From: Halobacillus dabanensis | GTDB taxonomy: Bacteria; Bacillota; Bacilli; Bacillales; Halobacillaceae | Assembly: GCF_900114165.1 (NCBI RefSeq) | Contig: NZ_FOSB01000005.1 | Location: 62,001-126,000, forward strand | Direction: 5' to 3' | Length of the DNA stretch: 64,000 nt | In this document: in pieces, positions 50,551 through 58,486 of the stretch | Layout: each line of letters begins with the position of its first letter | How positions within the stretch are numbered: the first letter of the stretch is position 1 | Program-made: the position numbers and the translations under genes | The notes under the pieces: model-generated | The model's input: only the letters and a program-made list of their open reading frames with translations | Told to the model about the DNA's origin: nothing | Databases searched by the model: none

Positions 50551-50595
50551 CTGTATGACCTGGTACACCAAAATTTGGTGCACCAGGTCATACAG
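50551..50595. repeat. Near-perfect palindrome, copy 2 (ACCTGGTACACC family)
   Basis: 22-base arms around one central A with a single mismatch; the central 33 bases equal copy 1 except that mismatch. Outside the shared core, copy 1 has GTAAGACC/GGTCTTAC and this copy GTATGACC/GGTCATAC, a compensatory change that keeps the stem. Confidence 0.88.
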
Positions 50596-50603
50596 ATTAT
50601 GGA

Positions 50604-50645
50604 AAAAGCAGCCACCGCGCTTTGAGAGGCGGTGGCTGCTTTTAT
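50604..50645. terminator. Bidirectional terminator between antiporter and Sir2 genes
   Basis: AAAAGCAGCCACCGC and its complement are perfect 15-base arms with a ten-base loop; A and T runs lie at the outer ends, and the right arm overlaps the Sir2 stop codon. Confidence 0.85.
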
Positions 50646-51370
50646 TTGAGATGCTTCTCTATTTTTCGGACTGCTTCCGACAGGTCTTCATGCAAAACGT
50701 AATCGAAAAGGTGGTCTTTATCTGTCGGTTCATTGTTGATGATCATTGACGTTGTATGGTCCTGTTCAAATGCGAGATAGGGAAGCAGGTTGAATGGTGT
50801 GACGAAAAGGGAGGTCCCCATGACTACCAGTAAATCAGCATTTTCGATTATCTCTTCCGCTTCGTCATGTGCCGTAATCAGGTCGCCAAAAAGAAGGACG
50901 TCTGGTTTGAGAATGTCTCCACAATCCCTGCAAACAGGAACCGGGACTGCCATTACATCATCCAGGGAATAGGATCGACCACAAGTCGGGCAGCTCGACC
51001 GGTTCAATGTTCCGTGATACTCGAGCACCTTTGAACTGCCCGCAAGTGTATGGAGACCATCTACATTCTGTGTAATAACAGAAACTTTCCTGTCCTCGGA
51101 CTCCAACTCCTGGATAAAACGGTGGACAGTATTAGGGCGGTAATTTTTCAAAAGCTTCATACGGAAAATCGCTTTATATTTTTTCCAAAAATCTTCGGGA
51201 TCATGGAAAAAGTAATCGCTCGACATATAATATTCTCGTGAATGATCTTCCGTCCAGAGACCTTCACTCGAGCGGAAATCAGGGATGCCACTTGCGGTAG
51301 AGACGCCGGCACCAGTCAGGACGACGATGTTTTCTGAGCTTCTCAAATGGAGGGCGATGGTTTCATACAT
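50642..51370 (-). CDS. Sir2-family NAD-dependent protein deacylase
   Basis: The NAD-binding motif GAGVSTASGIPDFRS is at 20-34, QNVDGLH at 101-107, the catalytic His119 in EYHGT, and four zinc cysteines at 127, 130, 147 and 150 (CPTC, CRDC). The 242-residue length fits bacterial CobB/SrtN. It removes acetyl or other acyl groups from lysines using NAD+. Presence of Phe-rich rather than Tyr/Arg pocket residues could not be judged for desuccinylase activity. It starts 13 bases after the nitroreductase stop and is probably co-transcribed with it. Confidence 0.92.
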   Translation of the reverse strand: MYETIALHLRSSENIVVLTGAGVSTASGIPDFRSSEGLWTEDHSREYYMSSDYFFHDPEDFWKKYKAIFRMKLLKNYRPNTVHRFIQELESEDRKVSVITQNVDGLHTLAGSSKVLEYHGTLNRSSCPTCGRSYSLDDVMAVPVPVCRDCGDILKPDVLLFGDLITAHDEAEEIIENADLLVVMGTSLFVTPFNLLPYLAFEQDHTTSMIINNEPTDKDHLFDYVLHEDLSEAVRKIEKHLK

Positions 51371-51383
51371 AATTGGATGCTCC

Positions 51384-52124
51384 TTATTGCTTGTTGAAGC
51401 CTTTCTTTTTCACGATGCCTGTGACGTCCATGCGCATCGGGTTGGTGAAACGGCGCAACATTTGGTCTGTCCAGGAATCGTTCCTGGTATTTGTTTGCCG
51501 TGATTGATAGTACTCTGCAATCGTTTGGTCGAAAGCCTGTAGTTCCGCATGATGTTCCCGATTGTATTCATTTTCAAAATAAACCGCTTGTTTTGGCAAT
51601 CTCGGTTTTTTGTCTGGCTGGTGGTCTGGTACGCCTAAAACCATTCCGAAGAGCGGAATGACATGTTTCGGCAGGCCGAGAATTTCATCGACTTTGTCCA
51701 ATTGGTTGCGAATACTTCCAATATAACAAATACCAAGCCCCATCGATTCAGCCGCAATTGCTGCATTTTGGGCGGCAAGTGCTGCATCGATCGCTGATAC
51801 GAGAAAATGTTCACTGTTTTCCAGGTTTGAAAGCATCTGTTCATATTGTTCCGGTGTAGCGTGGAGGGTATGTCGGTAAAGGTCTGCACAGAAGATCATC
51901 AAGTGTCCGTTATTCTTGACATACCCTTGTCCGGTAATTTCTGCGAGCTTGGCTTTCTTCGCTTCGTCTGTCACGCCCATGATCGTATATGCCATCATGT
52001 AGCTGGAAGTGGAGGCCTGCTGTGCTGCAGAAATAATCGTATCCAACTGGGTTTCTGTAATAGGCTCCTCTTTGAATTTGCGAATGGAGCGGTGGTTCAA
52101 GAGCGTTTCTATGGTTTGGTTCAT
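51384..52124 (-). CDS. NfrA/NfsA-type NADPH-dependent nitro/flavin reductase
   Basis: RSIRKFKEEPITETQLDTII and AAQQASTSSYMMAY are the FMN-binding N-terminal features of the FRP/NfsA branch, and GLGICYIGSIRNQLDKVDEIL and VIPLFGMVLGVPDHQPDKKPRL follow as expected. It is a homodimeric cytoplasmic flavoprotein reducing nitro compounds, flavins or disulfides with NADPH; the length of 246 residues matches NfrA1. It lies between a lipoprotein gene and sir2 on one minus-strand unit, the start following AGGAGGTATTCGAT. Confidence 0.9.
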   Translation of the reverse strand: MNQTIETLLNHRSIRKFKEEPITETQLDTIISAAQQASTSSYMMAYTIMGVTDEAKKAKLAEITGQGYVKNNGHLMIFCADLYRHTLHATPEQYEQMLSNLENSEHFLVSAIDAALAAQNAAIAAESMGLGICYIGSIRNQLDKVDEILGLPKHVIPLFGMVLGVPDHQPDKKPRLPKQAVYFENEYNREHHAELQAFDQTIAEYYQSRQTNTRNDSWTDQMLRRFTNPMRMDVTGIVKKKGFNKQ

Positions 52125-52136
52125 ATCGAATACCTC

Positions 52137-52814
52137 CTATTGATAGACCCACAGCGATGAGATTGATTCCTTGTTCTCCCCGTCAGCCATTGGATCCTCA
52201 CTAATGATTTTCAGTTTTTCTTCATCCATAAAGGTAACAGATTGTATCGTGTATTGGTATTGATTCGGTTTAGGTAATAGGTGGTCCGCTCCAGCTTCTA
52301 GTTCCACTGGTGTTAATCGATCCAGGTCCATGACGATCAGCTGATGTTTTTTTGTGTCTTCCTGTGTTCGTTCAAATAAAAAGGCGATAAACTGTTGATC
52401 CGGTGAAATTTGGCTTTCTATCAGTGTACTTAGATCACTCATTAAAAAGGAATGCTTTTCCTTAAAATCAATCATGAGGTGAGAGCACCTGTTTTCATGG
52501 CAGGCAAATTCGACAAGGTAGCGGTCATCCTTGATTCTCGTGAAGGGGAGTTGACGAAGCTTTTCCTCTGGTCGATCGTAATTATGTACATACTGGGATA
52601 AAATCGGAAAGTCTTTATAAAGGAACGGATAAGATTCCTCTTCAATGGTCAATTGCAGTTTCTTTTCTTTTTCTGATGTTTGATCCTCTGCCTTAATCTC
52701 TATTTCTCCATTTTCAACAGGAACTACTTCTGTTGGTCCTTCTGCCTCCGCATTAGCATTGCATCCGGCGACAAATATAATGAATAAAAACAACAACCAT
52801 TTCCTTTTACACAT
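52137..52814 (-). CDS. Lipoprotein of unknown function
   Basis: A lipoprotein signal ends with the lipobox VAGC (Cys18). The mature part has an acidic linker and a domain with DDRYLVEFACHENRCSHLMIDF that includes two cysteines near each other, then QQFIAFLFERTQEDTKKHQL, a beta-propeller-like or TolB-like pattern. I cannot name the family. It should sit on the outer face of the membrane. It is the first gene of a minus-strand unit with nitroreductase and Sir2 (12-base gap to the next start). Confidence 0.7.
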   Translation of the reverse strand: MCKRKWLLFLFIIFVAGCNANAEAEGPTEVVPVENGEIEIKAEDQTSEKEKKLQLTIEEESYPFLYKDFPILSQYVHNYDRPEEKLRQLPFTRIKDDRYLVEFACHENRCSHLMIDFKEKHSFLMSDLSTLIESQISPDQQFIAFLFERTQEDTKKHQLIVMDLDRLTPVELEAGADHLLPKPNQYQYTIQSVTFMDEEKLKIISEDPMADGENKESISSLWVYQ

Positions 52815-52974
52815 AACAAAACCTCCACTGAAATAAGCGCTTTATAACAGGATACCACATGGAGTGTTTATTCATGAGCGTAAAACTTTTATAAAGATTA
52901 TTGTTGAATTTGAAGGAATTTAGCCGAAGATAAAGAAATATTAATCTATAAATAAAAGATTGAGGTGGGGGCGA

Positions 52975-53322
52975 GTGGGGGAAATATACGATTTTAAGGC
53001 CTTTCAAAAGAGAAAAAAAGAGAAGGAGCAAGAGGATCCCCGGGTGGTTGTAGCTATTTACAGAAGTGTCGTATATTATGTACAGATGTATATGGAAGAA
53101 ACCTATGACTATCCGCGAGAACACATGACGACGAATGTTCTTTTGAAAAACGTATATCGGAATGACAGGGAGAAATTCTTAGAGTCCTTTGCAGCTCTCA
53201 TTCGCCATTGGAATCTTCCACCGAAGGATATAGAAGAGTTCACTAATGAAGATGTATTCGATCGATTTCCGACCATTGGCCATTTGTGTGTGTATATAGA
53301 AAAAAGGGTGAAAGACCTATAA
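52975..53322 (+). CDS. Soluble protein of unknown function
   Basis: The 115-residue product is helical and highly charged: MGEIYDFKAFQKRKKEKEQE, then VVVAIYRSVVYYVQMYMEETY and FDRFPTIGHLCVYIEKRVKDL. I do not recognise a family with certainty. GTG at 52975 follows GAGGTGGGGGCGA at seven bases; a TTG at 52960 overlaps the binding site. It is convergent with a small membrane protein gene, whose stop lies nine bases away, and both share a terminator. Confidence 0.6.
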   Translation: MGEIYDFKAFQKRKKEKEQEDPRVVVAIYRSVVYYVQMYMEETYDYPREHMTTNVLLKNVYRNDREKFLESFAALIRHWNLPPKDIEEFTNEDVFDRFPTIGHLCVYIEKRVKDL

Positions 53323-53360
53323 GATCATGATTACTCATGACTCATAGCTTTCACCCTTTT
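53302..53360. terminator. Shared terminator overlapping two convergent gene ends
   Basis: AAAAGGGTGAAAG (53302-53314) and CTTTCACCCTTTT (53348-53360) are perfect arms. The left arm lies in the last codons of the plus-strand gene, the right arm in the last codons of the minus-strand gene, so one hairpin serves both. Confidence 0.75.
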
Positions 53361-53582
53361 CGTATTGACGATCCCTAAGTAAAATTGTGTCAAACCAATA
53401 CCGAATAATATCGACCCTACGCTTGTGATTAGAAGCGTGCTGATAAAGGTTTGAACCATGCCGATTCCCATCATCATCACATATTTTTCATTTTTGAAAC
53501 TGAAATAAGATCCAATCAATGTGCCCACGGTCACCAGTAATAGGCTCGGTATAAGCCACGGGTAAAGTTCAACTAGCTCCAT
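53331..53582 (-). CDS. Small membrane protein of unknown function
   Basis: The 83-residue product has three hydrophobic segments (LYPWLIPSLLLVTVGTLIGS; YVMMMGIGMVQTFISTLLI; SILFGIGLTQFYLGIV) and a basic C terminus. ATG at 53582 follows AAAGGAGAATAACA on the minus strand; a longer frame is rejected. I do not recognise a family. Confidence 0.65.
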   Translation of the reverse strand: MELVELYPWLIPSLLLVTVGTLIGSYFSFKNEKYVMMMGIGMVQTFISTLLITSVGSILFGIGLTQFYLGIVNTKRVKAMSHE

Positions 53583-54037
53583 TGTTATTCTCCTTTCTGA
53601 TATTTTCAGAATATTTATATTATTATAAATACTAGCATGCTGGCCTAATCGTTTCAACCGTAAAAACCGTCTAGTTTTGGCTGTTTATGTTTTATTTAAA
53701 AATATGAATACCCCGATTAATTGCGCTCAAAACCTGTCAATAATACTAAAACTATTCTTTAACAACTAAGTTTATTCATTTGGATCAAGGATTGTGCAAA
53801 AAAGTTATTCCTTGCCCAGGGAGGAACATGATTCCTTAATCTCGCGTTTCCAGTCATGCCTTGAATAAGCATCTTAAATTAAAAGTGAGGACGAGTCTCA
53901 CAAATTTTCACGGTGCAGCAGGCTGGGTATAAAAGGTGCTGAGGGTTGGTTGTTGGTTTCATTTGCACTTTCCCGGCGGCCATGAAACGGTTATTCATGA
54001 AAAAAGGGCGTTTGACTGATTCCCTTACAAATATTTC
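53583..54037. other. Gene-free stretch
   Basis: No reading frame with a ribosome binding site and no recognised element. It contains short AT-rich and mixed segments, including CATGAAACGGTTATTCATG, which has little symmetry. The right end runs into the promoter of the leader ORF. Confidence 0.4.
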
Positions 54038-54046
54038 TGGTATACT
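54038..54046 (+). promoter_or_regulatory. Extended -10 promoter of the leader ORF / RsgA unit
   Basis: TGGTATACT is a good extended -10 box (TGn plus TATACT). The nearest TTGACT lies 23 bases upstream of TATACT, too far for a normal -35 box, so the extended -10 probably carries the promoter. Confidence 0.5.
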
Positions 54047-54078
54047 ATAAGTAACTAAAAAGTCAGGAGTGATGTTTT

Positions 54079-54141
54079 ATGGCAAATGTAATGATTTCTA
54101 TCCAAAACAATCGATCGAATCACGGAGGACATCACTCTTAA
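54079..54141 (+). CDS. 20-codon leader ORF before the RsgA-type GTPase gene
   Basis: The frame starts with an ATG nine bases after AGGAGTGATG and encodes MANVMISIQNN, then RSNHGGHHS and stop. Its last codons form one arm of a hairpin, and the following gene starts 27 bases after its stop. Position and structure suggest a translated leader that controls the GTPase gene. Family and conservation are not known to me. Confidence 0.6.
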   Translation: MANVMISIQNNRSNHGGHHS

Positions 54142-54162
54142 CGTCCTCCAAAACTCAGGAGG
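54124..54162 (+). promoter_or_regulatory. Mutually exclusive hairpins at the leader / RsgA junction
   Basis: GGAGGAC (54124-54130, inside the leader ORF) pairs with GTCCTCC (54143-54149). The same CCTCC can instead pair with AGGAGG (54157-54162), the ribosome binding site of the GTPase gene, across a short A-rich loop. If ribosomes cover the leader end, the second pairing would hide the binding site; if the leader is not translated to its end, the first pairing leaves it free. Confidence 0.6.
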
Positions 54163-54168
54163 AATAAT

Positions 54169-55194
54169 ATGAAACGGAATGATTTTAAAGATTTTTTTAG
54201 TACACAAGTACAGGCAGGACAAAGCGTTGGTCGAATTACTCGGCTGACGCATGGCTTGTACGTGGTGGGCGATGATACTTGTGAAAGGAACGGAGAAGTT
54301 TCCGGGCGGTTCCATCATATGGCTGCATCTGATAGCGACTATCCAGCGGTCGGGGACTGGGTAGTTTTCGAACCCTATGATCATGGGGAACGAGCGAAAA
54401 TCCATCAAGTATTGCAGAGGAAAACAGTTTTGTCGCGGAAACAGGCGGGCGGCAGTCACAAAGAACAGGTGATTGCAGCTAACGTTGATGCTGTGTTTAT
54501 TGTTACGGCACTAACACAGGAGTTCAATTTGCGGAGGATTGAACGCTATGCCGAGCAAATTTACGAAAGTGGTGCACGCCCTGTCGTTGTCTGTACGAAA
54601 AAAGACCTGTGTGAAGATTTCTCTGCTCGAATAGCTGAAGTTGAAGGTGTAGCACCAGGGATTCCTGTTTATGCTATCGATAGCTTGACAGGAGATGGGG
54701 TGGAAGAACTTAGGAGCGAATTAAATCCAGGCGAAACTATTTCTCTTGTCGGCTCATCAGGAGTAGGGAAATCAACGCTCATCAACCATCTTTTAGGCAG
54801 CCAGATTCAAATTACGCAAGGTGTCAGGGAAGAGGACGATCGCGGACGCCATACGACGACCCACCGTGAATTGTTCGAGCTGCCGAATGGTACGTTCATC
54901 ATTGACACACCAGGCATGAGGGAGTTACAGCTTTGGGGCGGAAAAGAGGAAGATGTCGACAAGGCATTTTCAGATATTGAGACCGTAAGTGTCAATTGTA
55001 AATTCAGAGATTGTAAGCATGACAAGGAGCCCGGCTGTGCTGTGTTACAGGCGATAGAAGCAGGTGACCTTGATGAAGCACGACTGAAAAGCTACAATAA
55101 GTTGAAACGGGAGCGAAAACGGTTGGAGCTGAAAGATCGCTACGGCACCCATCGAACGAACCGAATGTTACATGGTCCAAACGCCATGAAGTGA
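54169..55194 (+). CDS. rsgA: RsgA/YjeQ-type circularly permuted GTPase (ribosome small-subunit assembly), likely paralogue
   Basis: An OB-fold N terminus (about 20-100, PAVGDWVVFEPYD) precedes the permuted GTPase: G4 TKKD (143-146), then G1 GSSGVGKST (195-203), G2 RGRHTTTHRE and G3 DTPG (246-249). A zinc knuckle follows (CKFRDCKHDKEPGC; Cys277, Cys282, His284, Cys290). It should bind 30S subunits and check late assembly. It is not near the prp/rpe genes that flank the main rsgA in Bacillus, so a second copy is likely. The ATG follows AGGAGGAATAAT. An upstream leader ORF may control its translation. Confidence 0.88.
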   Translation: MKRNDFKDFFSTQVQAGQSVGRITRLTHGLYVVGDDTCERNGEVSGRFHHMAASDSDYPAVGDWVVFEPYDHGERAKIHQVLQRKTVLSRKQAGGSHKEQVIAANVDAVFIVTALTQEFNLRRIERYAEQIYESGARPVVVCTKKDLCEDFSARIAEVEGVAPGIPVYAIDSLTGDGVEELRSELNPGETISLVGSSGVGKSTLINHLLGSQIQITQGVREEDDRGRHTTTHRELFELPNGTFIIDTPGMRELQLWGGKEEDVDKAFSDIETVSVNCKFRDCKHDKEPGCAVLQAIEAGDLDEARLKSYNKLKRERKRLELKDRYGTHRTNRMLHGPNAMK

Positions 55195-55229
55195 AGAAAA
55201 GAGATGCCAAATCCGGCATCTCTTTTCTA
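55195..55229 (+). terminator. Terminator after the RsgA-type gene
   Basis: AGAAAAGAGATGCC and GGCATCTCTTTTCT, perfect 14-base arms with a six-base loop. Confidence 0.85.
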
Positions 55230-55270
55230 TTGGGCGATGATAAAGAGTTAGCACGTATGGAATATAATCA

Positions 55271-55370
55271 GACTCTTCATCCGTCTTAAGGATGAAGAGT
55301 CGCGCGCAAAAAGAGGCAGTCGCGCGCAAAAAGAGGCAGTCGCGCGCAAAAAGAGCAGTCGCACACAAGA
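55271..55370. repeat. Hairpin plus 20-base tandem repeat array
   Basis: A 12-base inverted repeat GACTCTTCATCC/GGATGAAGAGTC (55271-55301) is followed by units GTCGCGCGCAAAAAGAGGCA at 55299-55318 and 55319-55338, a 19-base unit at 55339-55357, and a diverged part GTCGCACACAAGAAG. The array lies between the RsgA and glnA genes, has no reading frame and its GC pattern differs from the surroundings. Confidence 0.85.
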
Positions 55371-55401
55371 AGTCGACCCGCGTGCAAGCAATGCAGCTTC
55401 A

Positions 55402-55438
55402 ACAAAAAAAGCAGCACTCCATAGCGGAGCGCTGCTCT
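55402..55438 (-). terminator. Terminator of glnA
   Basis: On the minus strand AGCAGCGCTCC and GGAGTGCTGCT (one G-U) are followed by seven T. Confidence 0.85.
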
Positions 55439-55447
55439 TTGATATTT

Positions 55448-56758
55448 TTACTTGTTCATATACTTGTCGATTTCCCACTTGCTGACTTGCAAGGAGTACT
55501 CGGACCATTCTTCTTCTTTATCTGCAATGAACACTTTGGAAGTGTGCTCGCCAAGAGCGTTCATAAGCAGTTCGTCTTTCTTCAAAGAAGATAGAGCTTC
55601 TTTCAAGTTTGTAGGAAGTGTCGGTACACTGCCATCATTTACTTCATAAAGGTTACGAGTTTCCGCTTCACCAGCGTCCATCTCATTACGGATTCCGTCA
55701 AGACCAGCGTGGATCAGAACAGCAAGCGTCAAGTAAGGGTTTGCTGTCGGATCCGGGTTACGGACTTCAAAACGAGTTCCTTTCCCGCGTGTAGTCGGTA
55801 CACGCATCATACAACTACGGTTAGAGTGTGACCATGCAATACTAACTGGTGCTTCGTAACCTGGTACAAGGCGCTTGTAAGAGTTTACGTTCGGGTTCGT
55901 AATTGCCGCGATTCCGCGAGCGTGATGAAGGATACCTGCGATGAACTGTTTCATTGTTTTAGAAACGCCATCTTTTGCATCTTCATCATAGAATGCGCTG
56001 TCCCCGTTTTGGAATAGGGAAAGGTGGCAGTGCATTCCAGAACCGTTTTCACCAGCGATCGGCTTCGGCATGAATGTCGCATGATAGTCATGGTTTGTAG
56101 CAATATCTTTAACAACGTTTTTGAATGTTTGGATATTATCTGCTGCTTTCAGCATGTTATCGAAACGGAAGTTGATTTCATGTTGACCCATAGCCACTTC
56201 ATGGTGGGAAGCTTCCATTTCAAATCCGAACTTTTTAAGTGTACGGACGATGTCGCGGCGTACTTTATCCCCTTTGTCTTTCGGAGATGCATCGAAATAT
56301 CCGCCGCGGTCGTTCATTTGACGGATGGGATAACCATCTTCATCTAACTTGAATAGGAAGAATTCTGGTTCTGGACCAACGTTTACCGTGTAGCCCATGT
56401 CTTCCGCTTCCTGCATCGCACGTTTAAGGATATAACGAGGGTCTCCTTCGAATGGAGTGCCGTCTGGCTTGTAGATATCACAAATGAAGCGCGCACTGCG
56501 ATCTTCGTCAACCAAAGAAGGAAGTAGTAGGAATGTATCTAAATCTGGGTAGAGATACATGTCACTCTCCTGGATATCAGAAAAACCGGAAATGGAGGAA
56601 CTGTCGAACATTGCTTCATTTTCCAGCACCATTTCTAATTCTTCTACCGGTAGTTCTACATTTTTAGTATCCCCATACATATCTGTGAATTCTAGTAATA
56701 AAAATTCTACTTTGTTTTCTCTTACTTCCTGCTTAATCTGTTCTTTTGTGTAATTCAT
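55448..56758 (-). CDS. glnA: Glutamine synthetase type I
   Basis: The 436-residue chain has the GSI features: DSSSISGFSDIQESDMYLYP near 52-70, NVGPEPEFFLF, HHEVAMGQHEINFRF, GSGMHCHLSL, and NPNVNSYKRLVPGYEAP. It condenses glutamate and ammonia to glutamine with ATP. The loop RVPTTRGKGTRFEVRNPDP differs from the RIPASRGISTRVEVRSVDP of the Bacillus enzyme that sits with glnR, and no glnR is adjacent, so this may be a second glutamine synthetase. No adenylylation Tyr motif (NLYDLP) is visible. A GlnR/TnrA box lies upstream. The start follows GAGAGGGTAATGT. Confidence 0.9.
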   Translation of the reverse strand: MNYTKEQIKQEVRENKVEFLLLEFTDMYGDTKNVELPVEELEMVLENEAMFDSSSISGFSDIQESDMYLYPDLDTFLLLPSLVDEDRSARFICDIYKPDGTPFEGDPRYILKRAMQEAEDMGYTVNVGPEPEFFLFKLDEDGYPIRQMNDRGGYFDASPKDKGDKVRRDIVRTLKKFGFEMEASHHEVAMGQHEINFRFDNMLKAADNIQTFKNVVKDIATNHDYHATFMPKPIAGENGSGMHCHLSLFQNGDSAFYDEDAKDGVSKTMKQFIAGILHHARGIAAITNPNVNSYKRLVPGYEAPVSIAWSHSNRSCMMRVPTTRGKGTRFEVRNPDPTANPYLTLAVLIHAGLDGIRNEMDAGEAETRNLYEVNDGSVPTLPTNLKEALSSLKKDELLMNALGEHTSKVFIADKEEEWSEYSLQVSKWEIDKYMNK

Positions 56759-56834
56759 ACATTACCCTCTCTTTAACTATTTATTATGAGATTTCATCCT
56801 TATGATTGATGGATATGTACCTCACTTTTTCTTA

Positions 56835-56851
56835 TGTTAGGAATTCTAACA
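56835..56851 (-). promoter_or_regulatory. GlnR/TnrA box of glnA
   Basis: TGTTAGGAATTCTAACA fits the TGTNA-N7-TNACA consensus exactly. It lies 77 to 93 bases upstream of the glnA start on the minus strand, a normal place for nitrogen control in Bacillus. Confidence 0.8.
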
Positions 56852-56977
56852 CAAAGTGTAGCCATATCTCAAACATCTTTTTATTAAATTCCCTGAAAAT
56901 TTATACATAAACCTCTTTCCAGCAGAAAATACTTCCTTTTCACATAAGGTAGAGTATGCAGGAAAAGGAGGGGTCTT

Positions 56978-57367
56978 ATGAATGGGAAAATAGTTGCAAT
57001 TATGCATGCTGGTGCGGTTTTCGGCTACTTGCTATTCGTATCGATCATAATGGTGATTTTACAACAACAAGTGAAAATGACGCAAAATTTTTATTTTTAT
57101 ATTTTTTTCGGACAATTTGCATTTGTTCCAGTCGGTTTCCTTTTGGGAAGCAATAAATTCATTCAATTTTGGAAGCAAAAAGGGAAGGTCAGATGGAAAA
57201 AGAATCATGGGTTGATTATCTTTCTATCACTCTACTTTTTGACTTTTCCTTATTTGATCCCTTTTGATACGGTTCTTCCTTATTCACTCATAACCAATCC
57301 TTCCATCACTCCGGTCGTTCAGGTGATTCTCGGCTATTATCTAGTATCCAGTTTTTATAAGGAATAG
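56978..57367 (+). CDS. Membrane protein of unknown function (four segments)
   Basis: The 129-residue product has four hydrophobic segments (HAGAVFGYLLFVSIIMVIL; FYFYIFFGQFAFVPVGFLLG; LIIFLSLYFLTFPYLIPF; VVQVILGYYLVSSFY) and a basic cytoplasmic loop. I do not recognise a family. The ATG follows GGAAAAGGAGGGGTCTT. It runs toward ppaC, 114 bases upstream of it. Confidence 0.65.
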   Translation: MNGKIVAIMHAGAVFGYLLFVSIIMVILQQQVKMTQNFYFYIFFGQFAFVPVGFLLGSNKFIQFWKQKGKVRWKKNHGLIIFLSLYFLTFPYLIPFDTVLPYSLITNPSITPVVQVILGYYLVSSFYKE

Positions 57368-57481
57368 TTATTTTATATAGAAAGGATTTGTAGGAGAAGA
57401 TGGACGCAGGCAGCATTCTATTTTATAATCAAGTCGGACATGCTTTCCTACATACCCTTGATAAAGAAAGGAAGATTTTTT

Positions 57482-58408
57482 GTGAGTAAAACATTGATTT
57501 TCGGACACAAGAACCCGGATACGGATACGATCACTTCCGCACTTGTTTATGCTGATTTGAAAAAAGCGCTCGGTGAGGATGTGGAGCCGGTACGCCTTGG
57601 AGAAGTGAACGCGGAGACCCAATACGCATTGGATCAATTCAATGTGGATGCGCCTCGTCTGGTTGAAACAGTAGCGGATGAAGTGGAACAAGTCATTCTA
57701 GTCGATCACAACGAACGCCAGCAGAGTGCGGATGATATTGATGATGTGCAAGTGCTTGAGGTCATTGACCATCACCGCATCGCGAACTTTGAAACGAAAG
57801 GCCCTCTATACTATCGTGCAGAGCCGGTCGGATGTACAGCGACAATCTTGAATAAGTTGTATAAAGAAAAAGGACAAGAAGTTTCTAAGCCGATGGCAGG
57901 GCTTATGCTGTCTGCAATCATCTCAGATTCTCTATTGTTCAAATCTCCGACATGCACGGATGAAGATCGCAAGGCAGCGGAAGAGCTTGCAGCGATCGCC
58001 GAGGTGAACCCAGAAGAATATGGCCTGCAAATGTTGAAAGCAGGAGCGGACATTAGTGATAAAACAGCAGAACAGTTGATTTCCCTTGATGCAAAAGAAT
58101 TCTCTATGGGAGATAAACAAGTGGAAATCGCTCAAGTCAACACAGTAGACACAGATGATGTGCTTTCCCGTAAGAGCGAGTTAGAAGCGGCGATGGAAAA
58201 GAATGTATCCGACAAAGGGCTTGATCTATTTGTACTTGTCGTGACAGACATTCTTGAAAGTGACTCTACCGTTGTTGCGGTCGGGAACGAAACGGAAGCA
58301 GTGGCTAAAGCTTTCGACGTTGAGCTTGATGGCAATCAGGCCGTCCTCAAAGGAGTCGTTTCCCGTAAAAAGCAAATCGTTCCACCATTGACTGCGTACT
58401 TTAGTTAA
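57482..58408 (+). CDS. ppaC: Manganese-dependent inorganic pyrophosphatase (family II, DHH)
   Basis: The DHH-family motifs are complete: [10 protein letters not shown] (His9, Asp13, Asp15), LVDHNE (Asp75, His76) and IDHHR (Asp96, His97, His98), with [10 protein letters not shown] at the C terminus, which binds pyrophosphate. It hydrolyses PPi in the cytoplasm with Mn2+ and drives biosynthesis. The 308-residue length equals Bacillus PpaC. GTG at 57482 follows AAAGGAAGATTTTTT; the ATG further upstream at 57440 has no binding site. Confidence 0.95.
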   Translation: MSKTLIFGHKNPDTDTITSALVYADLKKALGEDVEPVRLGEVNAETQYALDQFNVDAPRLVETVADEVEQVILVDHNERQQSADDIDDVQVLEVIDHHRIANFETKGPLYYRAEPVGCTATILNKLYKEKGQEVSKPMAGLMLSAIISDSLLFKSPTCTDEDRKAAEELAAIAEVNPEEYGLQMLKAGADISDKTAEQLISLDAKEFSMGDKQVEIAQVNTVDTDDVLSRKSELEAAMEKNVSDKGLDLFVLVVTDILESDSTVVAVGNETEAVAKAFDVELDGNQAVLKGVVSRKKQIVPPLTAYFS

Positions 58409-58412
58409 ATAG

Positions 58413-58451
58413 AAAAAAGCGAACTCCAACATCCAGGAGTTCGCTTTTTTT
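58413..58451 (+). terminator. Terminator after ppaC
   Basis: AAAAAGCGAACTCC and GGAGTTCGCTTTTT with an eight-base loop, then T. Confidence 0.85.
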
Positions 58452-58486
58452 GTTTCTGAAAAGGTATCTGTTCTTTTTAAATCCTG

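Noticed and set aside
55299-55370. CRISPR array
   Set aside because: Units are directly adjacent with no spacers, there are only three to four, and no cas genes are near.
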